From positions 1-64,000 of the forward strand of contig JBEVTI010000027.1 of NCBI GenBank assembly GCA_041156125.1: DNA of 64,000 nucleotides, written 5' to 3'. Within the stretch, counting starts at the first letter, position 1, and every line of letters starts with the position of its first letter. A program made the position numbers and the translations under genes. Under the pieces are notes generated by a model. It saw only the letters and a list, made by a program, of their open reading frames with translations. It had not been told where the DNA came from and did no database searches. The stretch comes from Paraktedonobacter carboxidivorans (lineage in GTDB: Bacteria; Chloroflexota; Ktedonobacteria; Ktedonobacterales; Ktedonobacteraceae). This document shows, one piece after another, positions 53,021-62,535 of this stretch.

Positions 53021-53416
53021 ATGAGTAGGGAGCGTAAACGCATCCGCGCATTTAATAAGCGCGTGACCAATCCGCTCTTGCGTGGCTTTGCCAGACTTTC
53101 CTATGGACCCTTCGCGCTGATCCACCACGTTGGCCGACGCAGCGGGAAGGACTACGAGACTCTCATTATGGTCTGGCCAGTCACAGACGGCTTTGTGATC
53201 GCGCTGACCTATGGTCCAGGTGTCGACTGGTATCGCAATCTTGTAGCAGCAGGCCAGGGCAAATTGTTCTGGCATAAACATGAGTATATTCTCCAGAAAC
53301 CCGAACCTGTTGACGCGCAAACAGCCCTGACGGCCTTTTCTATCTTCCAGAAACCCGTTTTACGCTTGCTTGGCGTTAATGATTTTGTACAAATGAGGGC
53401 CAGCGCTTCTGAATAA
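53021..53416 (+). CDS. Deazaflavin (F420)-dependent nitroreductase-family protein
   Basis: 131 residues of the DDN/FDOR-B type. The cofactor-binding motif HHVGRRSGKDYETLIMVWP and the GPGVDWYRNLVAAGQG loop are the family signatures. CAAGGAG precedes the ATG. It follows the exporter operon by 54 bp and precedes an FAD monooxygenase by 46 bp, so a shared transcript is possible. The substrate is unknown. Confidence 0.85.
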   Translation: MSRERKRIRAFNKRVTNPLLRGFARLSYGPFALIHHVGRRSGKDYETLIMVWPVTDGFVIALTYGPGVDWYRNLVAAGQGKLFWHKHEYILQKPEPVDAQTALTAFSIFQKPVLRLLGVNDFVQMRASASE

Positions 53417-53462
53417 ACCAGAAGCCAGGTAGATAGCCCAGGAAACAATCAGAGGTGTAATT

Positions 53463-54728
53463 ATGCAAGAAACAGAAAAAAAGACTCAAGAGAAGCAAAC
53501 CATAGTAGTGAAAACACGTGAAGAGACAACCTGCTGTATCGTTGGAGCGGGCCCGGCTGGAGCTATGCTGGCGCTCTTGCTGACCCGGCAAGGCATTGAG
53601 GTTACGCTGCTTGAAGAGCATGGAGATTTCGCGCGCGATTTTCGGGGTGATACAGTACATCCCTCAACCATGGAGGTGCTGGCGCAGTTGGGCCTGGCTG
53701 AGCGCGTTCTACAGTTAAAACATACGCAGGCTCAAGCAATGGAATTAGAAACGCAGCAAGGCATGGCAGGCACAATCGATTTCACACATCTGAAAACGGC
53801 CTACCCTTATATCGCGCTCATCCCTCAGGTGCATTTCCTGGAATGTATTACCGAGGCAGCCAGGGATTATCCCACATTTCGGCTAATTATGGGCGCGCGC
53901 GCGGAACAGTTGATTGAGGAAGATGGCTATGTGCATGGCATACGCTATCGTGCCCAGGATGGCTGGCACGAACTGCGCGCGGTTCTGACGGTGGGTACCG
54001 ATGGACGGTTCTCGCGTATACGCAAGCTGGCGGGCTTTGAGCCGATCAAGTCAGCGCCACCCATGGATGTCCTATGGTTCCGCCTGCCGCACCTGGCAGG
54101 TGATCCCGGCGAGTCCGGCGGCAAGCTCGACCTTGGCCAGGGCCACCTGCTAGTACGCCTCGACCGTGGCGACGAGTGGCAGATTGGCTACACGATCCCT
54201 AAAGGCGGTTATCAAGCGCTGAAGAGCGCTGGCCTGGAGCGCCTGCGCGCCGAGATTGGCAAATTGCTGCCAATCTTCGCCGAGCGTATGCAGACCATTA
54301 CTGAGTGGAAACAGATCGCGGTACTCTCCGTCGAATCCAGCATTCTCAAACGCTGGTATCGTCCCGGCCTCCTGCTGCTCGGCGATGCAGCCCACGTGAT
54401 GTCACCAGTGGGGGGAGTTGGCATTAACTACGCCATTCAGGACGCAGTAGCCACCTCCAACATACTTGGCGGCTACCTTAAACAGGGCCAGGCACCCACC
54501 AGCGCGCTCGCCAGCGTTCAGCGCAGGCGCGAGCGGCCCACAAAGATCATTCAGGGCTTCCAGAAATTTTTGCAAAAGCAAATCTTTGCGCGCACGCTAA
54601 CAACTACCAATGAACAGGTCCGCATCCCGCTTTTGCTGCGGCTGGCCCTGCATACGCCCGTTATACGTAGCTTTCCCGCGTACTTTATCGCCTTTGGACC
54701 CAGGCGTGAACGTGTGGAGAATCCATAA
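53463..54728 (+). CDS. FAD-dependent monooxygenase (PHBH/PF01494 type)
   Basis: 421 residues. The N-terminal dinucleotide fold is CCIVGAGPAGAMLALLLTRQGIEVTLLEE. The DG motif is in VLTVGTDGRFSRIRKLAG. The second FAD site is LLLLGDAAHVMSPVGGVGINYAIQDAV. This pattern belongs to class A flavin monooxygenases that hydroxylate aromatic or polyketide substrates. GAGGTG precedes the ATG. It may detoxify compounds together with the TetR exporter upstream. Confidence 0.9.
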   Translation: MQETEKKTQEKQTIVVKTREETTCCIVGAGPAGAMLALLLTRQGIEVTLLEEHGDFARDFRGDTVHPSTMEVLAQLGLAERVLQLKHTQAQAMELETQQGMAGTIDFTHLKTAYPYIALIPQVHFLECITEAARDYPTFRLIMGARAEQLIEEDGYVHGIRYRAQDGWHELRAVLTVGTDGRFSRIRKLAGFEPIKSAPPMDVLWFRLPHLAGDPGESGGKLDLGQGHLLVRLDRGDEWQIGYTIPKGGYQALKSAGLERLRAEIGKLLPIFAERMQTITEWKQIAVLSVESSILKRWYRPGLLLLGDAAHVMSPVGGVGINYAIQDAVATSNILGGYLKQGQAPTSALASVQRRRERPTKIIQGFQKFLQKQIFARTLTTTNEQVRIPLLLRLALHTPVIRSFPAYFIAFGPRRERVENP

Positions 54729-54823
54729 GCAAGGATAGCAGATGGAAACTTCAGAACTATCTGGCGCTTCCGACCATGGAAGAGTCAATACTTGTCGAGA
54801 CTAAATCCTTGAAAATGGACCCA

Positions 54824-56488
54824 TTATGACGCTGCGCTGGCCGTCTCTGGCTCAGTCTGAACAGGCAGGCGCAGCGTGACCAGTATACCGCTCAGCCAGG
54901 CAGTGCCCAGCAGGACCAGGTATGCTACGACATAAAAGATCGGAAGCACAGGCGTAAAGCATGTCGCCAGGGCCAGCAGCAAGAAGACACAGGGATTCGC
55001 GCTGATCACCCAGTGCAAACGCCTGCGCTGACGCCTCGTGACATGCTTGTACAGGAGCAGGCGCTCTTGCGTTTTACGAGCTTTATACCCTCGCGCATAG
55101 TTCCACATTATAAACAGTACACTCGCGGTGACCAGTTGATAGAGGCTAAAGACTATAGCATAAAGATGCTCTTGCATGTGGCTGGTATACAGGCGAGCGG
55201 GGATAAAGGCCAGAATCACCAGCAACAGGAAGAAGAAATTCAAGAGAATCAGCGTCGAGTTAAGCCGGGCGACAAAGTGGAAGACGCGATAATGGAGCAG
55301 CCAGAAAGTCACAAGGATCAGCAGGCTAAAAATGTAGGTGCCTACCAGGCTCCAGATCTCCTCAACTTTCGCGGCGGGATCAACCTGCGCGATTGTAATC
55401 GTGATCGCGATCGCGAAAATCGCGTCACTAAAGAGTTGTAGACGCGTTGTCGCTTCTTTGTGCAGATAAAGATCCAGCACCGCGCGGTTGCGGCGACGAT
55501 ACAGATTCAGGAAAAGCACGTGTATCAGCAGTAACAACGCCAAAACGCACAGGCACCACGGCCACAGGCCATAGAATAGCAGCACAACCACGCCTGTATA
55601 GGCCACAAAGCTGAGCAGGCGCATAAGTAGCCGACGCGTGATATAGACCAGAAATGGCTTCTCAAGCCTCTCTCTGCCAAAGAGCGCTCCAGGGCTGAGC
55701 CGCGCACTCCACCAGATAAGCAGGAGGATGGCGTTGGCACAAAAATACGACCCCAGACAGATTGCTGCTCCCTGGCCAACGGTCAGAGTGTCCGCCTGCG
55801 CTGGATCGTTGCCGAGACCTGCCGCGAGCATCACAATAAAGCCTACGGGGATAAACACAACCAGCGCGAGGAAGAATGTGTTCAAGGCGATTAACCACGT
55901 ATTGTTGCGTTTGAGATAGTGGAAAATACTGTGATGATCCTTCCACAAACCATAGACCAGGAAAAAGCCAAAAATGTAACAGAGCAGTTCAAAGCTAAAA
56001 GTATCTAACTGAAGCTGAGAAAGTTCTTTTGGTACTTTCAGGGGTACTGCCGCGATGGTGATCGCAAAGGCAACAACTGCATCGCTAAAAATTAAGAGTC
56101 GCTCGTTCTCGCTCTCCTCGCCCCCTGCAAACGCCTCTTTCTTCGCCTCTAAAGGCGCTGGGCGCGGCGTTTCGGCCTGGGATGGCTCTGGCATGATGCT
56201 GGCTGAGCCACGCGCCTGAGCTTCTGCGGGCCGGGACAAAAGAGGCGTCTGTGAACACTGGGATGGATCGCCCAGCGCGCTCGCCTGGGGCTGGACAGCC
56301 AGATATACCTGGGCTGGCTGGCTACTCTGCTGGCGAGGTGCCGGCTCCGCGTGAGGTTGAAGTGGATTATGCGGCGATTCTATCTGTCTGGCTGCCACCT
56401 GGGCTGGCTGTGCTTGCAAGGAAAGACTGCACCTGGGACAAAAGCGATACTCTGGACCCAACGCCTCTCCACACCTGGGACAACTCAT
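54824..56488 (-). CDS. TMEM175-family channel-like protein with N-terminal zinc ribbon
   Basis: 554 residues. The first 22 hold a zinc ribbon (CPRCGEAL...FCPRCSL), then a long disordered linker. Two homologous six-helix units follow. Each begins with the FSDA motif of TMEM175 (LLIFSDAVVAFAITIAAVPL and LQLFSDAIFAIAITITIAQVD). Bacterial TMEM175 proteins are potassium channels that usually have one unit per chain and act as tetramers; a two-unit chain resembles the animal form. The added zinc ribbon is unusual. Confidence 0.85.
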   Translation of the reverse strand: MSCPRCGEALGPEYRFCPRCSLSLQAQPAQVAARQIESPHNPLQPHAEPAPRQQSSQPAQVYLAVQPQASALGDPSQCSQTPLLSRPAEAQARGSASIMPEPSQAETPRPAPLEAKKEAFAGGEESENERLLIFSDAVVAFAITIAAVPLKVPKELSQLQLDTFSFELLCYIFGFFLVYGLWKDHHSIFHYLKRNNTWLIALNTFFLALVVFIPVGFIVMLAAGLGNDPAQADTLTVGQGAAICLGSYFCANAILLLIWWSARLSPGALFGRERLEKPFLVYITRRLLMRLLSFVAYTGVVVLLFYGLWPWCLCVLALLLLIHVLFLNLYRRRNRAVLDLYLHKEATTRLQLFSDAIFAIAITITIAQVDPAAKVEEIWSLVGTYIFSLLILVTFWLLHYRVFHFVARLNSTLILLNFFFLLLVILAFIPARLYTSHMQEHLYAIVFSLYQLVTASVLFIMWNYARGYKARKTQERLLLYKHVTRRQRRRLHWVISANPCVFLLLALATCFTPVLPIFYVVAYLVLLGTAWLSGILVTLRLPVQTEPETASAAS

Positions 56489-56753
56489 CTCTCTTCTTTC
56501 TCCTGGCTAAACATATTCTACTGGCAGAGAAAGATAAAAAGAGAGCATTGGCGACTCTCCAGACAATTAGAATTCGGACGCTAAAGCCCTTGTCAAAGCT
56601 ATCCCTGCCAGGCGCGACGATAAAGTACACTAAAAGCACAAAAACTTCCTGAGCATTATTGCCCGCTTGCTTCGCCTATTATAGCAGAGATTTTTTAAGT
56701 TGAGGATGCTTTCATGCGGCAATGACTTCTTTCCTATACCGTGGCAGCTCTTC

Positions 56754-57092
56754 TTAACCCTCTTCTTTTGCACGAGCGCGGCTCCTCTGAGGATCAAAGC
56801 CACGCGGATAGCGCTGGCGCAGTTTCTCGACATTGGCCTGCATGGCATCGGTCAGGGTAAAACCGGCGGTTTCACAGAGCAGGGTAATGTACCAGAGCAG
56901 ATCCCCTACCTCTTCACGCAAGGCTGAGGTATCCAGTTCATGTTCATGATAGAGCACTTTTTTGACGAGATCAACGATTTCGCCCCCTTCGCCCGCGATA
57001 CCCAGCGCGCTCAGGGTGAGGAGTTCTCGCTGATCTTGTATGTCACAGGTGCGATAAACTTCTCGCGTGTATTCCTCTATGCCCATATCCAT
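56754..57092 (-). CDS. MazG-like nucleotide pyrophosphohydrolase
   Basis: 112 residues forming an all-alpha NTP pyrophosphatase. The metal-binding acidic residues are in GEGGEIVDLVKK and LREEVGDLLWYI (E-x-x-E ... E-x-x-D). Such enzymes hydrolyse non-canonical NTPs or ppGpp-like compounds. AAGGAGG precedes the ATG at 57092 by 11 bp. The open frame upstream of this overlaps the neighbouring gene and is not coding. Confidence 0.88.
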   Translation of the reverse strand: MDMGIEEYTREVYRTCDIQDQRELLTLSALGIAGEGGEIVDLVKKVLYHEHELDTSALREEVGDLLWYITLLCETAGFTLTDAMQANVEKLRQRYPRGFDPQRSRARAKEEG

Positions 57093-57201
57093 AAGCCAAC
57101 TATCCTCCTTTTTGTTATAGCCTGGCAAAAGAAGGCGGCGAGTCGTTGCACTTGACTCGCCGCTCAAACGCTGTAAAAGACATTGCTCGCCACTCCTCTT
57201 G

Positions 57202-58650
57202 CTATGAGCCTGACGCTTCCAGATGCTGTAAAGCTGCCTGAGCTGCGTAATAGCCACACATGCCATGGACGCCTCCTCCGGGGGGCGTGGATGAGGAACA
57301 GATATAGAGGCCTTTATCCGGTGTGGAATAGGGGCTCGGTGAAATTGTCGGGCGAGTAAATGTCTGCGCAAGATCCTGCACGCCGCCGTTAATGTCGCCG
57401 CCGATATAGTTGGCATTGTAATGCTCCATATCCCTGGCATTCATACCGTGGCGGGCCAGAATGAGATCGCGAAAACCAGGCGCGAAACGCTCAATCTGCG
57501 CCTCGATGCGCTCGCTCATATCGACATCGGAGCCGTTCGGAACGTGGCAGTAAGCCCAGAGGGTTTGCTTGCCCTGCGGGGCGCGCGTGGGATCAAAGAG
57601 GCTCTGTTGCGCAACCAGCACAAATGGTTGCTCAACATGCTCGCCACGCCAAATCAGGCGCTCGGACCTGGCGATCTCCTGGAATGTGCCGCCAACATGA
57701 ATGGTGCCCGCGTGCCGGCAGGCCTCGGCTTTCCAGGGCACAGGACCAGCGAGGGCCAGATCGAGCTTGAAGACGCCCATACCATAACGGAAATGCTGCA
57801 ACTGGCGCTTGTAGAGACCCGAAAGACGCGAGCCAGCGATGCGCAAAAGCTGGCGCGGCGTAATGTCGCAAAGCACGACTCCCGCCGCTGGCAATGCTTC
57901 AAGCGTTTTCACTTCCACGCCTGTGACAATCTCGCCTCCCAGAGCGCGCAGATGGGCCGCAAGCGCATCCATCAGCCTTTGCGAGCCTCCGCGTGGCAGC
58001 GGCCAGCCTACCGCGTGCGCCAGCAAACCAAGCATCAGACCAGCCGCGGCTGTACTTGGCGTGTCAAGTGGCAGCATCGGGTGCGCGCTAATCCCCGCGA
58101 GAAGCGCGCGTGCTTCTCGCCCTTTGAACTGTGAGCGGACCAACCCACTGACACTGAGTAGCGCTGGCAGGCCAAATTGCGCCAGCTTAAATGGGTGAGA
58201 CAGAATGGAGCGGGGACGCAGGGGACCATGGAAAGCTGCCATAATCATCTCCCAGTTTTCGACCAGCGGTCCCATTAAGCGTTTATACGCGGCGGCATCC
58301 TCTCCCAGACTCTCCCCAGTCAGATCCAGCGAGCGGTCCAACTGAGCTGCGTGGCCGTCATCGAAAGGATGGGCCAGCGGTATATCTGGCTGAACCCATT
58401 CAAGACCATAGCGCTCTAATGGCAAGGTACGAAAAAACGTTGAGGCCAGCGCGGCTGGATGAATGGCCGAACATAGATCGTGGACAAAGCCGGGCAGCGT
58501 CAATTCCGCCGAGCGACATCCCCCTCCGATTGTCTCTTTGGCCTCAAAAACCAGCACGGAACGGCCCGTCTGCGCGATCGCGATAGCTGCCGCGAGTCCA
58601 TTAGGGCCTGAACCTATGATAATAGCATCGTAGCGATTCTTTGTTGTCAT
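57202..58650 (-). CDS. Phytoene-desaturase-like FAD oxidoreductase
   Basis: 482 residues. The N-terminal FAD motif is DAIIIGSGPNGLAAAIAIAQTGRSVLVFEAKETIGGGCR. The C-terminal closing motif is YICSSSTPPGGGVHGMCGYYAAQAAL. This is the NAD(P)/FAD-dependent CrtI/amine-oxidase superfamily, in the COG1233 branch. Without other carotenoid genes nearby the substrate is open. It ends a minus-strand run that starts with the RsbU-RsbW gene, spaced 12 bp from the gene before it. Confidence 0.88.
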   Translation of the reverse strand: MTTKNRYDAIIIGSGPNGLAAAIAIAQTGRSVLVFEAKETIGGGCRSAELTLPGFVHDLCSAIHPAALASTFFRTLPLERYGLEWVQPDIPLAHPFDDGHAAQLDRSLDLTGESLGEDAAAYKRLMGPLVENWEMIMAAFHGPLRPRSILSHPFKLAQFGLPALLSVSGLVRSQFKGREARALLAGISAHPMLPLDTPSTAAAGLMLGLLAHAVGWPLPRGGSQRLMDALAAHLRALGGEIVTGVEVKTLEALPAAGVVLCDITPRQLLRIAGSRLSGLYKRQLQHFRYGMGVFKLDLALAGPVPWKAEACRHAGTIHVGGTFQEIARSERLIWRGEHVEQPFVLVAQQSLFDPTRAPQGKQTLWAYCHVPNGSDVDMSERIEAQIERFAPGFRDLILARHGMNARDMEHYNANYIGGDINGGVQDLAQTFTRPTISPSPYSTPDKGLYICSSSTPPGGGVHGMCGYYAAQAALQHLEASGS

Positions 58651-58662
58651 GTTCTTATGATT

Positions 58663-59427
58663 CTATTGTACTACTTTTTTGGGTCTGCGAAACCAGCTCG
58701 CCGGCCTGGTCAAAGTATGTAGAGTCGTCAACATGGTTGAGTTATGCCAGATATTTTTCGCCTCGGACCATTGGAGCTTTTTATCGACACGGATGGTCTG
58801 GATAACCACTTCTCCTGTTTCAAGGCCGAAATACCTGGCCACCTGGCCCAGCGTATGTTGCCAGAAAAGATCCTCCTGCTTATGGCCACCCATGAAGCGC
58901 AGGCCGAATTCGTAAATCGGATCGCTGGCGCGCATCAGAACCTGGATCTGCACAATCGTCGTTTCATCTTCGGCGTATGAGCTAAAGGTAATCCAGCCAG
59001 CGAAGACGTGGCCTTGCGGGGTCATCAGTGTAAAGCTCTCATCATCGGCGTAGAGCACCAGCACCCCGGTCGAGAGCGGCAGGCCGCTGACCTGAATATT
59101 CAAAAGCGCCACCTCGCCAGGAGCGATACCCGTTAATGGGCCGAAAAAGCGCGAATTGGCTGGCCAGAACTCATCAAAGTGGAGTTTCCAGGCTGTGATA
59201 ATTTGTGTTGGGGTGATGCTGGTCTGCTGTAAGATGACGCGGTACGTTTTCTGCCACATCTGACCGAAGCCCTGGAGCGGGCTGGTAATCTGGCGACCAT
59301 CGACGTTAAGATTCAAAGCCCCCGTTGGAGCATTCTCAATGCGCAGTGTATGCGTGTCCCGCCGCGCCCATGCTTCCGCATCGCGCGGTCGTTGTCCATC
59401 AGCAGGGGTAGGTGAAGTGCTGCTCAT
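58663..59427 (-). CDS. Uncharacterised protein, possibly SRPBCC-like lipid-binding
   Basis: 254 residues, soluble. The core (GQMWQKTYRVILQQTSITPTQ ... WPANSRFFGPLTGIAPGEVALLN ... GHVFAGWITFSSYAEDETTIVQIQVLMRASD) has the strand-rich layout and GWITFS turn of START/SRPBCC-type pockets. I do not recognise the family with certainty. GGAGG precedes the ATG. It lies 3 bp after a STAS gene and 12 bp before the desaturase-like gene, so it is probably cotranscribed. Confidence 0.6.
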   Translation of the reverse strand: MSSTSPTPADGQRPRDAEAWARRDTHTLRIENAPTGALNLNVDGRQITSPLQGFGQMWQKTYRVILQQTSITPTQIITAWKLHFDEFWPANSRFFGPLTGIAPGEVALLNIQVSGLPLSTGVLVLYADDESFTLMTPQGHVFAGWITFSSYAEDETTIVQIQVLMRASDPIYEFGLRFMGGHKQEDLFWQHTLGQVARYFGLETGEVVIQTIRVDKKLQWSEAKNIWHNSTMLTTLHTLTRPASWFRRPKKVVQ

Positions 59428-59430
59428 CAG

Positions 59431-59832
59431 TTATTTCCTCCCTTGAAAACGCGACCGGGTCTCTGGCGAGCCTGGCAGCGTACGCAGTGCCCTGATAGCT
59501 TCGCTTTCGCTCGTATAAATCTGAATGGCATCATTCAGGCGCGTGAGTCGAAAAATGTGTTGATAGTGATCGCTCAAGCCATACGCGCACAGATGCTGTT
59601 TCTGGCGATTGACGCGTATCAAGAGCGTGACGATCAGACCAATACCACTACTATTCATATATTCCAGGCCACTAAAATTAAGTAGGATGGCTCGCGTCGT
59701 CGCTGTACTGGCAGCTATATAAGTATCCAGGAGCAGCTTTTCCGCGAAAGCGGTTAGCTCGCCTTGAATATCGATAATACTGGCAATACCATTAACCGAG
59801 CGAATTTCCATAGTGACTTTTGCTTCTGGCAT
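59431..59832 (-). CDS. STAS-domain anti-sigma-factor antagonist (type B, copy 1)
   Basis: 133 residues, a SpoIIAA/RsbV-like fold. The switch serine is in LEYMNSSGIGLIVTLL. The protein is nearly the same as that at 62536-62889 (shared NRQKQHLxAYGLSDHYxHIF). It probably toggles between phosphorylated and free states through the linked kinase/phosphatase. Its start lies 36 bp after the upstream STAS gene. Confidence 0.92.
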   Translation of the reverse strand: MPEAKVTMEIRSVNGIASIIDIQGELTAFAEKLLLDTYIAASTATTRAILLNFSGLEYMNSSGIGLIVTLLIRVNRQKQHLCAYGLSDHYQHIFRLTRLNDAIQIYTSESEAIRALRTLPGSPETRSRFQGRK

Positions 59833-59868
59833 TGTATCCCTACCTTTTATTCTGGACCCTGCATGAAA

Positions 59869-60231
59869 CTACCTCTTGCTGGCGTCATCCTGAGTCAGGG
59901 CGCTCGTCTCATCCGGGAAGATATGTAGAAAATCGGAGAGGCGGGTCACCTGAAAAATTTCGATATAGTGGTCGCTCAAGCCACAGGCCAGCAGGCGGCG
60001 ATGCTGCTTCCGCGCGCGGGCTAACAGGCTTACTATCAGGGCAATTCCGGTGCTATTGATATAGTGAACATCATCAAAATTCAGTAAAATGACATCTAAT
60101 CCACGCTGTTCAGCCTCTGCATAAGCATTATTGAGGATATCCTCAGCGTTAATATTAATCTCGCCATGCAGGTCAACCACTGACACACTGGGCTGGTGGC
60201 GCACGCTGGCTTTAAGAGTTTTTGTGAGCAT
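59869..60231 (-). CDS. STAS-domain anti-sigma-factor antagonist (type A, copy 1)
   Basis: 120 residues. The switch serine is in VHYINSTGIALIVSLL. It is most like the protein at 62158-62505 (ACGLSDHYIEIFQVTRLSDFLHIFPDE against ACNMSDHYREIFQITRLTDFMRLFPDE). AAGGAG six bases upstream supports the ATG at 60231. The start overlaps the 3' end of the RsbU-RsbW gene by 20 bp, so the two are translationally coupled. Confidence 0.92.
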   Translation of the reverse strand: MLTKTLKASVRHQPSVSVVDLHGEININAEDILNNAYAEAEQRGLDVILLNFDDVHYINSTGIALIVSLLARARKQHRRLLACGLSDHYIEIFQVTRLSDFLHIFPDETSALTQDDASKR

Positions 60232-61921
60232 GGTCATCTCCTTCCAGATTGAGAATGAGTTCGATTGTATGAGTATCTTCGTCGCTGAGAACATGCATCT
60301 CGTCAACCATATTCTGGATCAGGAACAGGCCCCAGCCACGCGGCGATTGAAGCTCGGCCAGTTTGGCTTCGATATCTGGCACTTCGTACTCTTCTGAAGC
60401 GGACAATCTGCCCGTGCCACCTTGATCGCTGATACGGACAGCGATGGCCTGATCCGACGAGAAAATCTGAAGGGTCACAGGGATCTCTGGTTTATAATGG
60501 TTGCCATGCTCCATCGCGTTCATGGTAGCTTCCGCGACCGCTGTGCCAAGCTGGTCCACGCGGCGCGCAGGCAAATGAAAGTCTTTAAGTGCAGCCGCGA
60601 CATATTCCATTGCCAGGCGTTCATTGCCTACCTGGCTAGGTATCTCATAAGTCTGGAGCAGCTGCCAGTCACCAGTAGCGGTAGCCAGGGTCTGGTTCTG
60701 TCCAGCGGTATCCAGAATGGCTGTAGGCAGCGTCTCAAGGAAATGCAGCGCGTCCTCATCCACAGATTGAGCGGTAGCGCGCTCCAGGGTCACTAACGTG
60801 ATATCATCCTCCTGTTCCCAGTGGGCGCCGGTAAATGTGCTTAACTCTCCGCGCAGATAATCAATCGTGCTCTCCGCACCCGCGTGTAGACCAAGCAGCG
60901 TGATCAAGCGCGGGAACCCGAACATATCGCGGACAGGATTGTGGGCTTCAACCAGGCCATCGCTGTACAACAGAATACTTTCGCCTGAAGCCAGGATAGT
61001 CTCTCTCTCCTCATACTGCATACCCGGCATCAGGCCCAGTGGCATACCGGTCGCGCGCAATTCGCCGACCTCGCCCTCGTGCCAACGATAGGGTAGATCG
61101 TGGCCCGCGTTGGCGTAGACCAGCCGACCGTCGCGAGGATCTAGAATGGCGTAAAAGCACGTCACAAACATCCTGGGTGGGATATCCGGGAAAAGCAGGT
61201 CATTGGCGCGCTCAAGCACTATGCCGGGCGAATGGGCTTCCTGGGCCGACGAGCGCAGAATGCTGCGCGTGGTCGCCATCACCAGGGCCGCGGGCACACC
61301 CTTATCAGTTACATCGCCAACCACCAGGCCAATCCGACCGTCTTCATAAGGAATAAAATCGTAGAAATCGCCGCCCACGGCGCGAGCAGGCTGGTAAAAG
61401 GTCGTTAATTGCCAGCCAGGCAGGTCTGGTAGTTCTTTGGGCAACAGGGTCTGCTGAATCAGGCGGGCAATTTTAAGTTCCTGCTCAATGCGCTCGCGCT
61501 CGCGGGCCTGCGCCTGCTGCTCAAGCACCATCTGAGCCACGCGTAAAGCAGGCGCGGCCTGGGTCGCCAGGGAGTTGAGCAACCCTTTATCGTAGCTAGA
61601 ATAATCCTGCTCGCTTAAGCGACCTCCCAGATTGATCAGTCCCACCAGTTCGCCCTGACTGACCAGAGGAATGCTCAGCTTTACGTTCGCCGCCTTCAAT
61701 GCTTTAAGGGTCGGTGAGTCAAGCTGCAACTTATCGATCTCAACTGCGGTCGGCGTACTGAGGAAATAAGCAATTATCGGATCATTAGGAGCAATATCCA
61801 TAGGCTGCGAGATACTCTGCTGCGTAAGCAGCATGGCCTGCTGCGCTGAACGAGTCTGTTTCTTATCGCTAGCCCGCTTTGCCCGCCTTCTTTCTTGAAA
61901 GCGTTGTAGAAATGTTGCCAT
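60212..61921 (-). CDS. RsbU-RsbW fusion: GAF, PP2C phosphatase and anti-sigma kinase domains
   Basis: 569 residues. A GAF domain (about 45-135, LSIPLVSQGELVGLINLGG) leads to a coiled linker (LEQQAQARERERIEQELKIAR). A SpoIIE/RsbU PP2C phosphatase (about 150-385) follows, with GGDFYDFI, VGDVTDKGVPAAL and LLYSDGLVEA. A C-terminal HATPase (about 435-560) has N-box EATMNAMEHGN, ISDQGGTG and RGWGLFLIQNMVDE. The phosphatase should dephosphorylate STAS proteins and the HATPase should phosphorylate them, so one protein carries both arms of the switch. TGGAG precedes the ATG at 61921. No sigma factor is adjacent. Confidence 0.93.
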   Translation of the reverse strand: MATFLQRFQERRRAKRASDKKQTRSAQQAMLLTQQSISQPMDIAPNDPIIAYFLSTPTAVEIDKLQLDSPTLKALKAANVKLSIPLVSQGELVGLINLGGRLSEQDYSSYDKGLLNSLATQAAPALRVAQMVLEQQAQARERERIEQELKIARLIQQTLLPKELPDLPGWQLTTFYQPARAVGGDFYDFIPYEDGRIGLVVGDVTDKGVPAALVMATTRSILRSSAQEAHSPGIVLERANDLLFPDIPPRMFVTCFYAILDPRDGRLVYANAGHDLPYRWHEGEVGELRATGMPLGLMPGMQYEERETILASGESILLYSDGLVEAHNPVRDMFGFPRLITLLGLHAGAESTIDYLRGELSTFTGAHWEQEDDITLVTLERATAQSVDEDALHFLETLPTAILDTAGQNQTLATATGDWQLLQTYEIPSQVGNERLAMEYVAAALKDFHLPARRVDQLGTAVAEATMNAMEHGNHYKPEIPVTLQIFSSDQAIAVRISDQGGTGRLSASEEYEVPDIEAKLAELQSPRGWGLFLIQNMVDEMHVLSDEDTHTIELILNLEGDDHAHKNS

Positions 61922-61989
61922 CTCGAACTCCACTCAGGTTATTTACTCTTTCTTCTGCCTGTAAGTATAAACCATCGCTGTCCTCTAAA

Positions 61990-62083
61990 CGTTACGAAAG
62001 AAGACTTTTTTTACAGATATGATGTATCATAACAGACAGAGGACAAAAACATGAAATAGCTTCCCCGTAACGTTTTCGTTACG
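61990..62083. promoter_or_regulatory. CGTTACG boxes between the RsbU-RsbW gene and the divergent STAS pair
   Basis: CGTTACG occurs at 61990-61996 and again in the hairpin CGTAACG-TTTT-CGTTACG at 62066-62083. A second small palindrome, ATGATGTATCAT, lies between them. This shared divergent promoter region may carry an activator or alternative-sigma signal. Confidence 0.4.
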
Positions 62084-62157
62084 CTGGGTAGATACGATAG
62101 AGTAGAGAAGAATTCTAAGTGCGCAGAAAAGAGCACCAGAAGAGAGAAGGCTAACTC

Positions 62158-62505
62158 ATGGCAGCAGCGACTTTTGAAGCCCATGTACGACATCAACCAG
62201 CCGTAGGAATTATCGATTTACAGGGAGAGATTAACGTTCTGGCCGAGGAGGTGCTGAATAAAGCCTACGACGAGGCAGTCAGCCAGCAGCCTGGAATGAT
62301 TCTGCTCAATTTCCGCGAGGTCGAGTATATTAACAGCACCGGTATCGCACTGGTGGTTGGTCTGCTGAAACGCTCTCGTCAAGCAAAGCGCGCTCTCGTA
62401 GCTTGCAATATGAGCGACCATTACCGCGAGATTTTCCAGATCACGCGCCTGACAGATTTTATGCGCCTCTTCCCCGACGAAGCAAGCGCTCTGGCAGGCG
62501 CATAA
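62158..62505 (+). CDS. STAS-domain anti-sigma-factor antagonist (type A, copy 2)
   Basis: 115 residues. The switch serine is in VEYINSTGIALVVGLL. It is the counterpart of the type A protein at 59869-60231. GAAGG precedes the ATG. It leads a two-gene plus-strand unit divergent from the RsbU-RsbW gene. Confidence 0.92.
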   Translation: MAAATFEAHVRHQPAVGIIDLQGEINVLAEEVLNKAYDEAVSQQPGMILLNFREVEYINSTGIALVVGLLKRSRQAKRALVACNMSDHYREIFQITRLTDFMRLFPDEASALAGA

Positions 62506-62535
62506 TTGGTATTAAGGCTCAAGAAGGAGGGAACC

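Noticed and set aside
56367..57440. N-terminal extension of the MazG-like frame to 57440
   Set aside because: The extension overlaps the desaturase-like gene and is not family-like. The AAGGAGG before 57092 sets the real start.
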